Source of the DNA: Verrucomicrobiales bacterium
Lineage (GTDB): Bacteria; Verrucomicrobiota; Verrucomicrobiia; Verrucomicrobiales; DEV007
DNA length: 64,000 bases
Direction of reading: 5' to 3'
NCBI GenBank assembly: GCA_029213005.1
Contig: JARGPI010000029.1
Location: 25,596-89,595 of the forward strand
A model generated the notes under the pieces. That model had not been told where the DNA came from. It saw nothing but the letters and a program-made list of their open reading frames with translations, and made no database searches. The position numbers and the translations under genes are program-made. Shown piece by piece: positions 56,577 through 64,000 of this stretch; within the stretch, counting starts at the first letter, position 1, and each line of letters opens with the position of its first letter.

Positions 56577-56810
56577 TCACGCTGCCCGGAACTTCTTAAA
56601 GTTCTCCGCCTGCTCGAAGATCTCCTTATACACTTCGTCCCGGTCAACCGGTGGATAACCGTTTTCGGCTTACAGGATGATGAGATCCACTTTCAGCTCA
56701 GCCTTGATGTCGGCACGCTGACTCCAGTCAGTGTATTTGGCTTTGTCGTCGACCACCGTCTTCACCTCTTTGGCCAGCTTGATCAACTTGTCCTTCGGAT
56801 ACTTGATTTT
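56577..56810 (-). pseudogene. hsdR: 3' remnant of type I restriction subunit hsdR
   Basis: The minus strand reads PKDKLIKLAKEVKTVV, TDWSQRADIKAELKVDLIIL and then, past an in-frame TAA (56670-56672), AENGYPPVDRDEVYKEIFEQ to a stop at 56577. This is the C-terminal end expected of an EcoR124-type HsdR motor/restriction subunit, apart from the stop codon. Upstream of about 56810 the similarity ends near the toxin-antitoxin pair. A matching N-terminal remnant lies at 58011-58103. The restriction subunit is therefore inactive. Confidence 0.75.
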
Positions 56811-56942
56811 GGAAGGATTCCAAGTTTGAAATCTGTCGGGATTGATGATCGTGGATTCGAATTGCGCTTCGATGACTGGCAGGCACAGGGATCGCGAAAT
56901 AGAGGAGACTTGAATGATATCTAAGATGTCGTAACATCCAGT

Positions 56943-57119
56943 ATGATCGTGGATGAACTGAAGTCTAAAATTGATACCCTCACCGATGAGGAACGGCATC
57001 AGATTTCTTCCTACTTAGCCAAACTTGAGTTGGAGAGTAATCCTGATTATTGGAAAGCGGTCAGGAAGCGGGTCGCCGAAGAAAAAACGACAAAGTGGAT
57101 TTCAGCGGAAGACATTTAG
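56943..57119 (+). CDS. small antitoxin-like protein
   Basis: Codes for 58 residues: begins MIVDELKSKIDTLTDEERHQ and ends TKWISAEDI. Helical, acidic in the N-terminal half, with a basic middle; similar in layout to small addiction-module antitoxins (a predicted helix followed by K/R stretch and an E-D tail). It ends five bases before the next start, as expected of a coupled toxin-antitoxin pair, and its length is short. The family name is not certain. No promoter can be supported by eye. Confidence 0.5.
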   Translation: MIVDELKSKIDTLTDEERHQISSYLAKLELESNPDYWKAVRKRVAEEKTTKWISAEDI

Positions 57120-57123
57120 TCTG

Positions 57124-57382
57124 ATGTCCCGGGATTATCGAGTCTGGCTTACGATCTCGGATTTAGATGCTTTGCCACGCTCGGGAAAGCGGCGAAAGGC
57201 AGTTACCGACTTTATCAAAGGGCTTGGGTCGATCGCTCATCTCGGGGGGAGATTTTCAGGTTCGGGATAGCGAATCATCCCGAACATTTGAAGTATCCAC
57301 CGTCGCAGGCTTTGCGGTTACCTGGTGGATCGATGGACCTGCGGAGGAGGTCAAGATCATCAATGTAAGAGAGATGCGTTGA
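57124..57382 (+). pseudogene. frameshifted RelE/ParE-like toxin
   Basis: From ATG 57124 the frame reads MSRDYRVWLTISDLDALPRS and then IKGLGSIAHLGG, but it runs out at a stop at 57268-57270 after 48 residues. At the run of six G (57244-57249) a one-base deletion restores GGDFQVRDSES followed by FAVTWWIDGPAEEVKIINVR, ending at 57382. The restored protein of about 85 residues has the size and order of strand-rich RelE/ParE toxins. The homopolymer may cause phase variation or a sequencing error. It lies five bases after the antitoxin-like gene. Confidence 0.5.
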
Positions 57383-58010
57383 GCCTTGCATCTGACCTTT
57401 TGCGGCAAATCGGTCGGCAATGTGAACCGTCACGTAGCTTTTTATTGCGATGCGGAGGCCGATATTCGCTGCCATCAAAGTCGCCCTTGGTAATGATGAT
57501 ATTGGCACCAATTTCCTGGCTGTCGTGAGCTAAAGTGATTTCGAAATTAATCGATGGGTTGGTTCAAAGTTCTATTGTGAAACGGGTTGCAGCTGCTTCT
57601 TGATTTTTTTCTCCAATTAGCCCTGCTTTTCCTCTATTCAATTAGTCTGCCTCGATTGATGCCTTCCGCCCCAAGGCGAGTCCCAATCAATCGCGGAGTG
57701 TTCAGGGAATTTGCCTAGCGGTGGTTTTTTTTCCGCATTTCGGTTTTCCGGTCAGGGAGAGCGCGGCAAAGGCCATCGGATTCGGGTTATCTTTGGCTAA
57801 AGTGATTTTAGGCACCGTAACCCGAATCGGCCCTGAAACCCGTCAGAAAGGGATTGCAGCCGATACCCGCACCTTCTTCTCACTATTAGCCTGGTTAATT
57901 ATTCATTTCGAAATCGTGAGCCCTGGCAAATCAATTGACCATGGCAGATATCATTCGAATCAAATCGCTTGCTGACGCAGGGTGGTCCGGGCGCAATGGA
58001 AGAATTCCTA
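57383..58010. other. degraded or non-coding stretch
   Basis: No intact gene is visible. An inverted pair CGATTGAT (57653-57660) and ATCAATCG (57686-57693) encloses an inner GCCTT/AAGGC hairpin. Short frames on either strand carry no recognised motif. The position between the two hsdR pieces suggests that the body of hsdR was lost or replaced here. Confidence 0.45.
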
Positions 58011-58103
58011 TTAGCCAAAAAACGATTCATGCGGATAGCGCTCGGCTCCGAGAACTTCGATAATCGCAGATTCGAGTTTGGCTTTAGTGAATTTCAGGAG
58101 GTG
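58011..58103 (-). pseudogene. hsdR: 5' remnant of type I restriction subunit hsdR
   Basis: The minus strand encodes FTKAKLESAIIEVLGAERYP and then HESFFG to a stop at 58011. This is the pattern of the N-terminus of an HsdR protein (F-T-x-A-K-L-E-x-A-I-I-E-x-L-G-A-E). It starts just after the ATPase gene, where hsdR of the operon would be expected. Only about 30 codons remain. The level of similarity is judged by eye, so the call is moderate, but the match to the 3' remnant at 56577-56810 supports it. Confidence 0.55.
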
Positions 58104-58151
58104 GAAGGTCGCAGATCTCGCTATGCAGACGATGATTACCCACCCTTTGCG

Positions 58152-60011
58152 TTACCACTTTTGCATGTCACCAGGGCGGACTAAAGCATTGCCTCCGACA
58201 AATTCCTCCACGCAATGAACATGTTTTAGCCCTTGCCAGTAATCTTCAGGAACGTGTTCTAGCACAATTATTTGAAATTCTTCATTGTATGTTTTCTTGA
58301 TCCCCTCTGTGAAAGAATCAAGAAGTTTGAATACCATGCGGATCTTCTCCTCATCACCAGTTTTTAGCGCGCCCTCTTCTGTGTCATTTTCTTTTCCGCC
58401 CCAATATGGTCGACTCGGTTGATCAATAATTAGGAACGGTGGTACGAAGGGAACTTGTTTCGACTTAATTAGATCGTGTAATCCTAAAAAGAGAAACAGG
58501 TGAAGAAAAAGATGGTTCGAGCTGCTTCCTATTGAGTCAACGTAATCGGTTCGCGGCTTTCGTAGTGAAAGAGTTTTGGTTTTTAAATCGAACTGCGGGA
58601 GGTAGTTGCTGTAGTTTTCCAAAACATCGCCAATAAGGGTAATGTAAGCTCCTATAAATTCTTCAAGCAAGCGGATCGCAATCACTCGTTGTTCTTCTAC
58701 ATCCTTAACCGTTAGCTGATCCAACGCTTCATTAATCGAATGAATCTCTGCCCCTATTCCAGTGTCAGATTTTTCTGTAGGTTCGACATAGAGGTCCAGT
58801 TGTGAAGCAACCTTTCCCATGAAGAAATGCTTTTCACGTTCTGAATTGAATACACGCAACTGCTGAGCAGAGATCGCCAACATTCCCTCGTTGCGCTCTA
58901 TATTTCTTCGTTCGTCTTCAATGAGTTCCTCAATGTTTCGTTCGATTGCAGTTCGGTTCTTAATGTCACCTTTGATCTCTACCAAATCCTTGGTAAGCGC
59001 CTCAATAAGGTCAGCGAAGATTGAAGTCTTAACCAATTCTGCCCTCTTGTCTTCAATGTACTCAAGGGGCTTCAGGCTGTCCGCATTGTTTTTAAGCGTG
59101 GCTTTGTAGCGCTTGTAGCCCAAATTTAACCGCTGCAAATTGCGGACTGCTAGCTTAGACTTCTGCACTTGCTGCTGGAGCTCCGCAACTTCGGTTGTCG
59201 GATTTTCAACCAACGAATCAGAAAACTCTGAAATTGCCTGGCGCAGATCTTCAAGGGAAGAATCAAAATTCCCGGTTTCAGGTATCAATCCATATTCTTT
59301 CGCTTGGCGTATTACAGAATTGAGCTCTTGTTCAAATGTGGCCTTTTTTCCCTCTAGACGATCTTTCTTGCGTTCAAGCGCCTTCAATCTACGTGTTAGT
59401 TCAGCCTTACGCTCTTTTGCGATAATGTTCTCAATCGTGCTCACGCCAATAGCGAGATCGAAAATACGGTCCAACGCCTCGCGGTATCGGCCCTGATCTT
59501 GCTTATCGAAGAAAACAGAACTGTTAGTAATTGTATCTTGAGAAATCGTATTAAACATCAAGAAATACCGGAAAGAGAACTTGGAATCCGCCTGCAAAAA
59601 ACGGCCGCCATACGGAACCCGAATGCTGCTATCAATGCCAAACTCAGCTTCGAGTGTGAGTTTTAAACTACTTTCATCAATAGTCACCTCTGGCACATCT
59701 GGAATCAATCCAACAGAAGAGAAGTAATAATCCTTACTTACGTGTCTAGATACAAGTGCGCCGCGACAAATCGTGTAGTCTTTACCGTTGATGTGTATAA
59801 CGATGCCATACCACGAGACATTCTCGTTAATGACGCTCTCTGATATCTCAGCGGACGACGTAAATAAACAATAATCGATAATGTGCAGGAGCGCAGATTT
59901 GCCAGTATTGCTTCCACCTGTAATTACGTTGATTTTGCCGGGTGCAAAATCCAGTTTGCGGATCTCGCCGTTCTTCATCCATAAGATGATATGTCTGAAG
60001 TAGAATGTCAT
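58152..60011 (-). CDS. DUF3732-type ABC ATPase of an ABC-three-component-like system
   Basis: A 619-residue SMC/RecF-like ATPase. The N-terminal half-head has Walker A GGSNTGKSALLH at residues 32-43 after a short beta hairpin. A long predicted coiled coil occupies about 180-400 (for example RKAELTRRLKALERKKDRLE). The C-terminal half holds a Walker B-like FLIIDQPSRP at 526-535, where the usual D-E is D-Q; this D-Q-P-S form is, to my knowledge, characteristic of DUF3732 proteins. ATG 60011 overlaps the stop of the middle component as ATGA. It is likely the energy-coupling part of the cassette. It appears intact and visibly more AT-rich than the flanking genes. Confidence 0.83.
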   Translation of the reverse strand: MTFYFRHIILWMKNGEIRKLDFAPGKINVITGGSNTGKSALLHIIDYCLFTSSAEISESVINENVSWYGIVIHINGKDYTICRGALVSRHVSKDYYFSSVGLIPDVPEVTIDESSLKLTLEAEFGIDSSIRVPYGGRFLQADSKFSFRYFLMFNTISQDTITNSSVFFDKQDQGRYREALDRIFDLAIGVSTIENIIAKERKAELTRRLKALERKKDRLEGKKATFEQELNSVIRQAKEYGLIPETGNFDSSLEDLRQAISEFSDSLVENPTTEVAELQQQVQKSKLAVRNLQRLNLGYKRYKATLKNNADSLKPLEYIEDKRAELVKTSIFADLIEALTKDLVEIKGDIKNRTAIERNIEELIEDERRNIERNEGMLAISAQQLRVFNSEREKHFFMGKVASQLDLYVEPTEKSDTGIGAEIHSINEALDQLTVKDVEEQRVIAIRLLEEFIGAYITLIGDVLENYSNYLPQFDLKTKTLSLRKPRTDYVDSIGSSSNHLFLHLFLFLGLHDLIKSKQVPFVPPFLIIDQPSRPYWGGKENDTEEGALKTGDEEKIRMVFKLLDSFTEGIKKTYNEEFQIIVLEHVPEDYWQGLKHVHCVEEFVGGNALVRPGDMQKW

Positions 60012-60451
60012 AATTGGATTCGTAAATTGTTATACGCGTTCGCAACATCGCCCGAAATAAGTTCCGCCAGATTCTTAGATGCGTTATAGATTTTATGGGC
60101 GCGCGTTCCCATACTTGTTTGATAAGGCACTTCTTCAGTCATGGAACACGATCGGCCATCCCAGAGGATTAACTCAATGTCGTGCAGTAACTGAATTGCA
60201 TTTAGAGTCTCTGGGATGCTAGCATAGTAGCGCTCATTGAAATTGGAGAACCACACGGTTTTCTGAATGATGAGTTGCTCGAGGCTCTTTATTTGAGTGT
60301 TTTTCCGGGCCAAGTGACCTAGGAGCGCTGAATGTGTGACGAAAGGTGAAATCAGCAGCAATTCAGGCAATGACAATTCTCGAGTTTCTTTCAGCGTCGC
60401 TAGTATCCCAATAGATAGGATGCCAAAATTATTAAAGATGTTCCTGTTCAC
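60008..60451 (-). CDS. small middle component of the ABC-three-component-like system
   Basis: 147 residues, no catalytic motif. I place the start at GTG 60451, which overlaps the effector stop as GTGA and has GGAGG about ten bases upstream; this gives MNRNIFNNFGILSIGILATL, with the N-x3-N-x2-G pattern that I associate with ABC-3C middle components. The TTG further upstream (60481) would give a 157-residue product. Hydrophobic helix stretches suggest a helical adaptor rather than a membrane protein. It presumably couples the ATPase to the effector. Confidence 0.72.
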   Translation of the reverse strand: MNRNIFNNFGILSIGILATLKETRELSLPELLLISPFVTHSALLGHLARKNTQIKSLEQLIIQKTVWFSNFNERYYASIPETLNAIQLLHDIELILWDGRSCSMTEEVPYQTSMGTRAHKIYNASKNLAELISGDVANAYNNLRIQL

Positions 60452-61656
60452 TTGTATTTTTCCTCCCAATTTTTCAGCCAACCAATTTCAGGAATATTGG
60501 AAATGAGATAGAACCCTCCATTGCTGAAGGAAAGGTCCATGGACACTCCCGACACACGAATGTAGACCTTTCGGATCTCATCCAAAAGCATTAGGGCAAT
60601 TGAGTCATCATTCTTCTCACCGCGGTAAAAGGACCTGAAGTTATTATCCCAGTGCAACTGAACTTCTGATTTGAATTTTTCGATTTCGTCGGGTGTCAAC
60701 TCTCCTTGTTGCCCCCAAACCTCAAGATTGCATTCTACGCAAAGCATATATTCGGTAAAGGAGGCCATTCGACCTACATCGTTGAGAGAAAGATCGCCAA
60801 TATCGATCAGCTGTTTGATGAATGTTTGCTCTGCTAAAGCATCTGGAAAGCTCTTATAGTTGTCACGAATTACCAGATCCGCGCTTCGTTCGCGGTCAAA
60901 ATAGCACCTATATTTCTTTTGAAATTCAGAGAAGGTTATCCTTATCTTCTCACCATTTCGAACTGCTATAAAATTGTCCTGGCGAATCTGAGAATCTAGG
61001 TCACGGAAAATGTGATCAACTCGATCTGGTCTGATCTTGCAGCTTTCAATTGCGTCCTTACACTTCCGCACCACTTCATCTTCACCAAGGTTAATTCGTA
61101 TTCGTCTTATGAAGTGCTCTAGGACCTCGTCGTCCAAAGAAAGGACATCATCGATGAATTCAATCGTTTTTGGTCCCGTTGCGCTTTTACGTATGCCTTC
61201 GACGATTTTTCGTGCTTCGGGCGGCTTATCGAGAGCCTTCATAAAAGCGTTTCCTTTGGTTTCTGATTTGTTCGAAACGAGGAGAAACTCTGTCTTTTTA
61301 ACAAACGAGAGTTGGGCTTTTAGGTCCTTACGTGCAGCTTTGGCGTCGGATATTATTTTACTCCAGTTGGATAAGGTTTTCCAAAGATCGGAATCCAATG
61401 TTGTGAGATTTATTGGCTTGCCCGACGCGTCTGCTTGCACGGTGTGCTTCAACTGAACGAGGATCTGGTGATTATCGGATAGCTCAGTGTGAACGTCATC
61501 CTTGACTTCAAGTCCGGCGCTTTCGCCTTTGTTTAGGCTCAATACTTTATAGAGGAAATAGTAGTATTGATATTCGAAACCAATAGCTTTGTCGTCGGCA
61601 GCAGCCAAATCTGTTACCGATCGTTCAGTGTTGCCGTTTTTTTGTGTAACACTCAT
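60448..61656 (-). CDS. nuclease-like effector component of the ABC-three-component-like system
   Basis: 402 residues. The N-terminal 75 residues carry GFEYQYYYFLYKVLSL (Glu28), GLEVKDDVHTEL (Glu50, Asp53, Asp54) and QILVQLKHT (Gln68, Lys70). This fits a restriction-endonuclease-like fold with the D-(Q)xK arrangement of DUF4297/Cap4-type dsDNA nucleases found in ABC-3C and CBASS systems. The rest is helical and unassigned. Its start overlaps the stop of the HsdM-HsdS fusion as ATGA, and its stop overlaps the middle component, so it is second in a tightly coupled four-gene operon. Nuclease activity is a prediction from motif order. Confidence 0.72.
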   Translation of the reverse strand: MSVTQKNGNTERSVTDLAAADDKAIGFEYQYYYFLYKVLSLNKGESAGLEVKDDVHTELSDNHQILVQLKHTVQADASGKPINLTTLDSDLWKTLSNWSKIISDAKAARKDLKAQLSFVKKTEFLLVSNKSETKGNAFMKALDKPPEARKIVEGIRKSATGPKTIEFIDDVLSLDDEVLEHFIRRIRINLGEDEVVRKCKDAIESCKIRPDRVDHIFRDLDSQIRQDNFIAVRNGEKIRITFSEFQKKYRCYFDRERSADLVIRDNYKSFPDALAEQTFIKQLIDIGDLSLNDVGRMASFTEYMLCVECNLEVWGQQGELTPDEIEKFKSEVQLHWDNNFRSFYRGEKNDDSIALMLLDEIRKVYIRVSGVSMDLSFSNGGFYLISNIPEIGWLKNWEEKYK

Positions 61657-61955
61657 TTTGCCATCACCTCAGGTTTCTGGATAGCAATTGGGACTTCGCT
61701 AGAGATAAGTTTTTGAAGTAGGATATCGCGTAGTTTTGCTAATGTTCGACTCGCCTTACCTTGCTCTTTGCCCACCGCAATCAGCTCAGCGCGGCGCTCC
61801 TCGAACTTAATGGAGGCAAACTTGAGGAAGACCAGCGAGAGCATGACGTGTTTGTATTCTGCAGACTCGACGCTGCCGCGCAATTTGGTGGCGGTTTCCC
61901 AGAGGGATTCTTCGAAGGATTTCGTGGGCTTTTTGGCGGTTTTTTGTTTTGGCAT
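61653..61955 (-). CDS. in-frame fusion of HsdM N-terminus and HsdS C-terminus
   Basis: 100 residues. Residues 1-64 match the N-terminus of type I DNA methyltransferase HsdM: SFEESLWETATKLRGSVES, EYKHVMLSLVFLKFAS, FEERRAELIAVGKE. Residues from about 68 match the end of the HsdS specificity subunit: SRTLAKLRDILLQKLISSEV. The body of hsdM and nearly all of hsdS, including the target-recognition domains, are absent. There is no SAM motif, so no methylation activity is possible. The frame is open across the join and overlaps the effector start, so it may act as a translation leader or have a retained subunit-binding role. Confidence 0.78.
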   Translation of the reverse strand: MPKQKTAKKPTKSFEESLWETATKLRGSVESAEYKHVMLSLVFLKFASIKFEERRAELIAVGKEQGKASRTLAKLRDILLQKLISSEVPIAIQKPEVMAK

Positions 61956-62367
61956 GTCGCGATAGAAAATGGTGGGAATTAGCTCCCTGATCGATCCGGC
62001 GCAAGGCGCTTATCTGTTTCGTTCAGCCACTGCAGGTTTCGGCGATATTCCTGATTGCGTCCGGGTGACATTCAATAAGCTGACGGCGTACCCCATCCTG
62101 GATTCGAGAAGCTTGTCGGTAGACTTTTTAAGGCTTTGTTGCTTTGCGACCATTGGCTTGAAGCCGGAAGCTAACTGATGACGTTTATTTGGCAATGTGA
62201 AATGATCGGAAAAGGAGCCGGTTTGCGTGTTACGAGAATTCGCCTATGTCTTTTAGGGTGAGTTTATTAAATCGTGAACTTGGGCAGGTTGAAATGGTGA
62301 CGAATCGAGCGGATACCGTTCAAATTTTGTAACCTTTCTTTTCGCTTCGGTAAAAGCCTTCTTACCT
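61956..62367. other. intergenic region between divergent operons
   Basis: Should contain the promoter of the minus-strand operon and that of mmuM. A minus-strand frame at 62010-62195 (61 codons, TTG start, ending AVAERNR) is open but has no recognised family, so I do not call it. I see no repeat of the flanking families here. Confidence 0.5.
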
Positions 62368-63309
62368 ATGAAATATCGCAAAATTACTGAACGGCTCGAT
62401 GACAAAATTTGTCTGACGGATGGGGGATTGGAAACGGAGTTGGTGTTCGATCACGGGATCGATTTGCCGGCTTTTGCTTCGTTTACGATGTTTGAGCGGC
62501 CGGATGGGGAATCCATTTTCCTGAACTACCTGCAACCCTATATCGATCTGGCGGAGGAGAAAGGCTTTGCCTTTCAACTGGTGGATTCCGGTTGGCGTGC
62601 CAATTCGGACTGGGGCCGGAAGCTGGGTCTCAATGCGGATCAACTGGAGGCGATCATCCGCCGTTCCGGTGAGATGATGGTGAAGATTCGGGAGAAAAAC
62701 GAAACGCCGGATTCTCCGATGCCGATCGTGGGCTGCATCGGCCCGCGCGGCGATGGTTATGTCCCCGGCGAAAAGATGTCGGTCGACGAAGCGATGAGTT
62801 ATCACCACGCTCAGATCCGGATCCTCGCGGATACCGAAGCCGATTCGATCACAGCGATGACCCTGAATTATCCGGAAGAGGCGATCGGGATCATCGAGGC
62901 GGCACGGGATAATCGCATGCCGGTCATGATTTCCTTCACCGTGGAAACCGACGGCCGTTTGCCGGGCGGCGAGACCCTGCGTGATGCGATCGCGCGGTGC
63001 GACGCTGCGTCGGGAAGTTACGCCACCGGTTATATGATCAACTGCGCGCACCCCAGCCATTTCCGCGAGCAACTGGCCGAGGATGGACCGGAATTGACCC
63101 GGATCAAAGGAATCCGGGCCAATGCATCGCGGCGCTCCCACGAAGAGTTAGATAATTCCACGGAGTTGGATCGCGGCAATCCGGCGGAACTGGGAGCGGA
63201 GATGGAGGCGCTGATGAAGCTGCTGCCGAATCTGCAGGTGGTGGGCGGTTGCTGCGGAACGGGGATCGCGCATGTGAAAGCGATTGCGGAGCAGTGTTCG
63301 GTGCGGTGA
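62368..63309 (+). CDS. mmuM: homocysteine S-methyltransferase family protein
   Basis: Zinc-dependent methyltransferase that in relatives moves a methyl group from S-methylmethionine to homocysteine to make methionine. ITERLDDKICLTDGGLETELV at the N-terminus is typical. The zinc ligands are expected in INCAHPSHF (near residue 216) and the pair in GGCCGT (Cys295, Cys296). The barrel is complete at 313 residues. The symbol is tentative, as related betaine or other homocysteine methyltransferases share the fold. It is flanked downstream by the GCGAAT repeat array. Confidence 0.85.
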   Translation: MKYRKITERLDDKICLTDGGLETELVFDHGIDLPAFASFTMFERPDGESIFLNYLQPYIDLAEEKGFAFQLVDSGWRANSDWGRKLGLNADQLEAIIRRSGEMMVKIREKNETPDSPMPIVGCIGPRGDGYVPGEKMSVDEAMSYHHAQIRILADTEADSITAMTLNYPEEAIGIIEAARDNRMPVMISFTVETDGRLPGGETLRDAIARCDAASGSYATGYMINCAHPSHFREQLAEDGPELTRIKGIRANASRRSHEELDNSTELDRGNPAELGAEMEALMKLLPNLQVVGGCCGTGIAHVKAIAEQCSVR

Positions 63310-64000
63310 GGGGATTTTGTGGTGGGATAGTTTCTTTTGTTTGATCGGGCTGGGGATGCGGGTCGGGGTTGCGCGAACAGTTTGAAAAACTGTTTTACGG
63401 GGTGCACTGGTGCGCGTGGCGGGCTTTGCTGTAGAACAGTTTTTTAAACTGTTTTTCTCAAGCTTTGGTCACTGGTTTTGGGGTTGCGTGTCGTGGTAGC
63501 GCGGGCAGTTTGGAATTGCGCTGAGCACTTTCGAAATTCGCGTCATTCGGTAACATTCTTTTACATTCGCGATACGAATTCTGCATTTTTAGATAAGTGT
63601 CTAACCGGTGCGAATGTTCGAATGTTTTTTAACGCGAATGGGAAGAATCAACGCGAATGGGTGGAATCCGGTAGGATGAAGCGGTTTACTCGGGAAGTGT
63701 GATGGTTCCTGCTTTGGGTTGCGGTTCGGGGTTGTGTGAACAGTTTAAAAAACTGTTTTCCGGGATGTGGGGTGCGCGTGGCAGGCTTTGCTGTAGAACA
63801 GTTTTTTAAACTGTTTTTATCTGGCTTTAGGCGCTGGCTTTGGGGTGAGGTGCGGGGTTGCGCGGGCAGTTTGGAATTGAGCTGAGCACTTTTGAGATTC
63901 GCGTCATTCGGTAACATTCTTTTACATTCGCGATACGAATTCTCTATTTTTTTGATAAGTGTCTAACCGGTGCAAATGGTAGAATGTTTTTTAACGCGAA
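63310..64000. repeat. array of composite repeats, inverted relative to the 54-kb array
   Basis: Contains AACAGTTTTTTAAACTGTT at 63435-63453 and 63797-63815, AACAGTTTAAAAAACTGTT at 63739-63757, and two long units (63521-63580 and about 63880-63940) in which CGCGTCATTCGG and TTACATTCGCGATACGAATT are prominent. The first unit is the exact reverse of 54011-54070. Continues past the window end. No gene recognised. Confidence 0.85.

Noticed and set aside
57721..58184. Plus-strand frames upstream of the ATPase stop
   Set aside because: They have no motif, and the minus strand of part of the same stretch reads as the start of HsdR.
62010..62195. 61-codon minus-strand frame upstream of the HsdM-HsdS fusion
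   Set aside because: TTG start, no Shine-Dalgarno sequence seen and no family I can name with confidence. It may be a real small gene, but evidence is too thin.

Overview
The window looks like a chromosomal segment of a Verrucomicrobiota bacterium (PVC superphylum), possibly Verrucomicrobiales. This rests on family content rather than a marker gene: a 1,054-residue PVC-type CxxCH haem protein with HEAT-like repeats, an arylsulfatase, a GDSL esterase fused to a 3-keto-disaccharide hydrolase-like (DUF1080) domain, secreted alpha/beta hydrolases, a prepilin-type protein, a POT transporter with an extra domain, and FabV as enoyl-ACP reductase. No rRNA or tRNA gene was recognised.

From about 0.2 to 53.2 kb the genes are mostly housekeeping or exported metabolism. 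Housekeeping genes are rsmB, ltaE, a DAHP synthase gene, murI, fmt, carB, pssA with psd (phosphatidylethanolamine synthesis, divergently oriented), fabV, a UvrD/PcrA-type helicase and an Mrp/ApbC ATPase. The VWA protein, ltaE, DAHP synthase and murI form a plus-strand run. murI/MYG1 and fmt/carB are convergent with gaps of three bases or fewer. Enzymes for scavenging polymers and esters are scattered between them.

Dispersed palindromic repeats are a strong feature. One family, built on TGTACAGGGTACA, occurs at about 0.8, 15.9, 30.1 and 47.2 kb. One copy lies in frame inside rsmB, and another supplies the last codons of a DMT transporter. At 15.9 and 30.0 kb it is joined to a hairpin carrying (GAGCAA)n, with nine and four copies. 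A second family (ACGYCC-TTT-GGRCGT) keeps its stem through paired base changes. A third (GCGAAT phrases plus AACAGTTTAAAAAACTGTT palindromes) forms arrays at 53.3-54.7 kb and 63.3-64.0 kb, including an exact 60-bp inverted repeat.

Between those arrays, about 54.7-63.3 kb, is an accessory region. It holds a DUF2288 gene with a nucleoid-associated protein gene, then a decayed type I restriction-modification locus on the minus strand: an in-frame fusion of the HsdM N-terminus to the HsdS C-terminus, and two separated remnants of hsdR. Between them is an intact three-gene cassette whose layout fits an ABC-three-component (ABC-3C) conflict system: a nuclease-like effector, a small middle component and a DUF3732-type ATPase. 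All four minus-strand reading frames overlap by ATGA or GTGA. A small plus-strand toxin-antitoxin-like pair lies between the hsdR remnants, and its toxin is frameshifted at a run of six G. This region is the best candidate for an unusual system. mmuM (homocysteine methyltransferase family) closes the segment.
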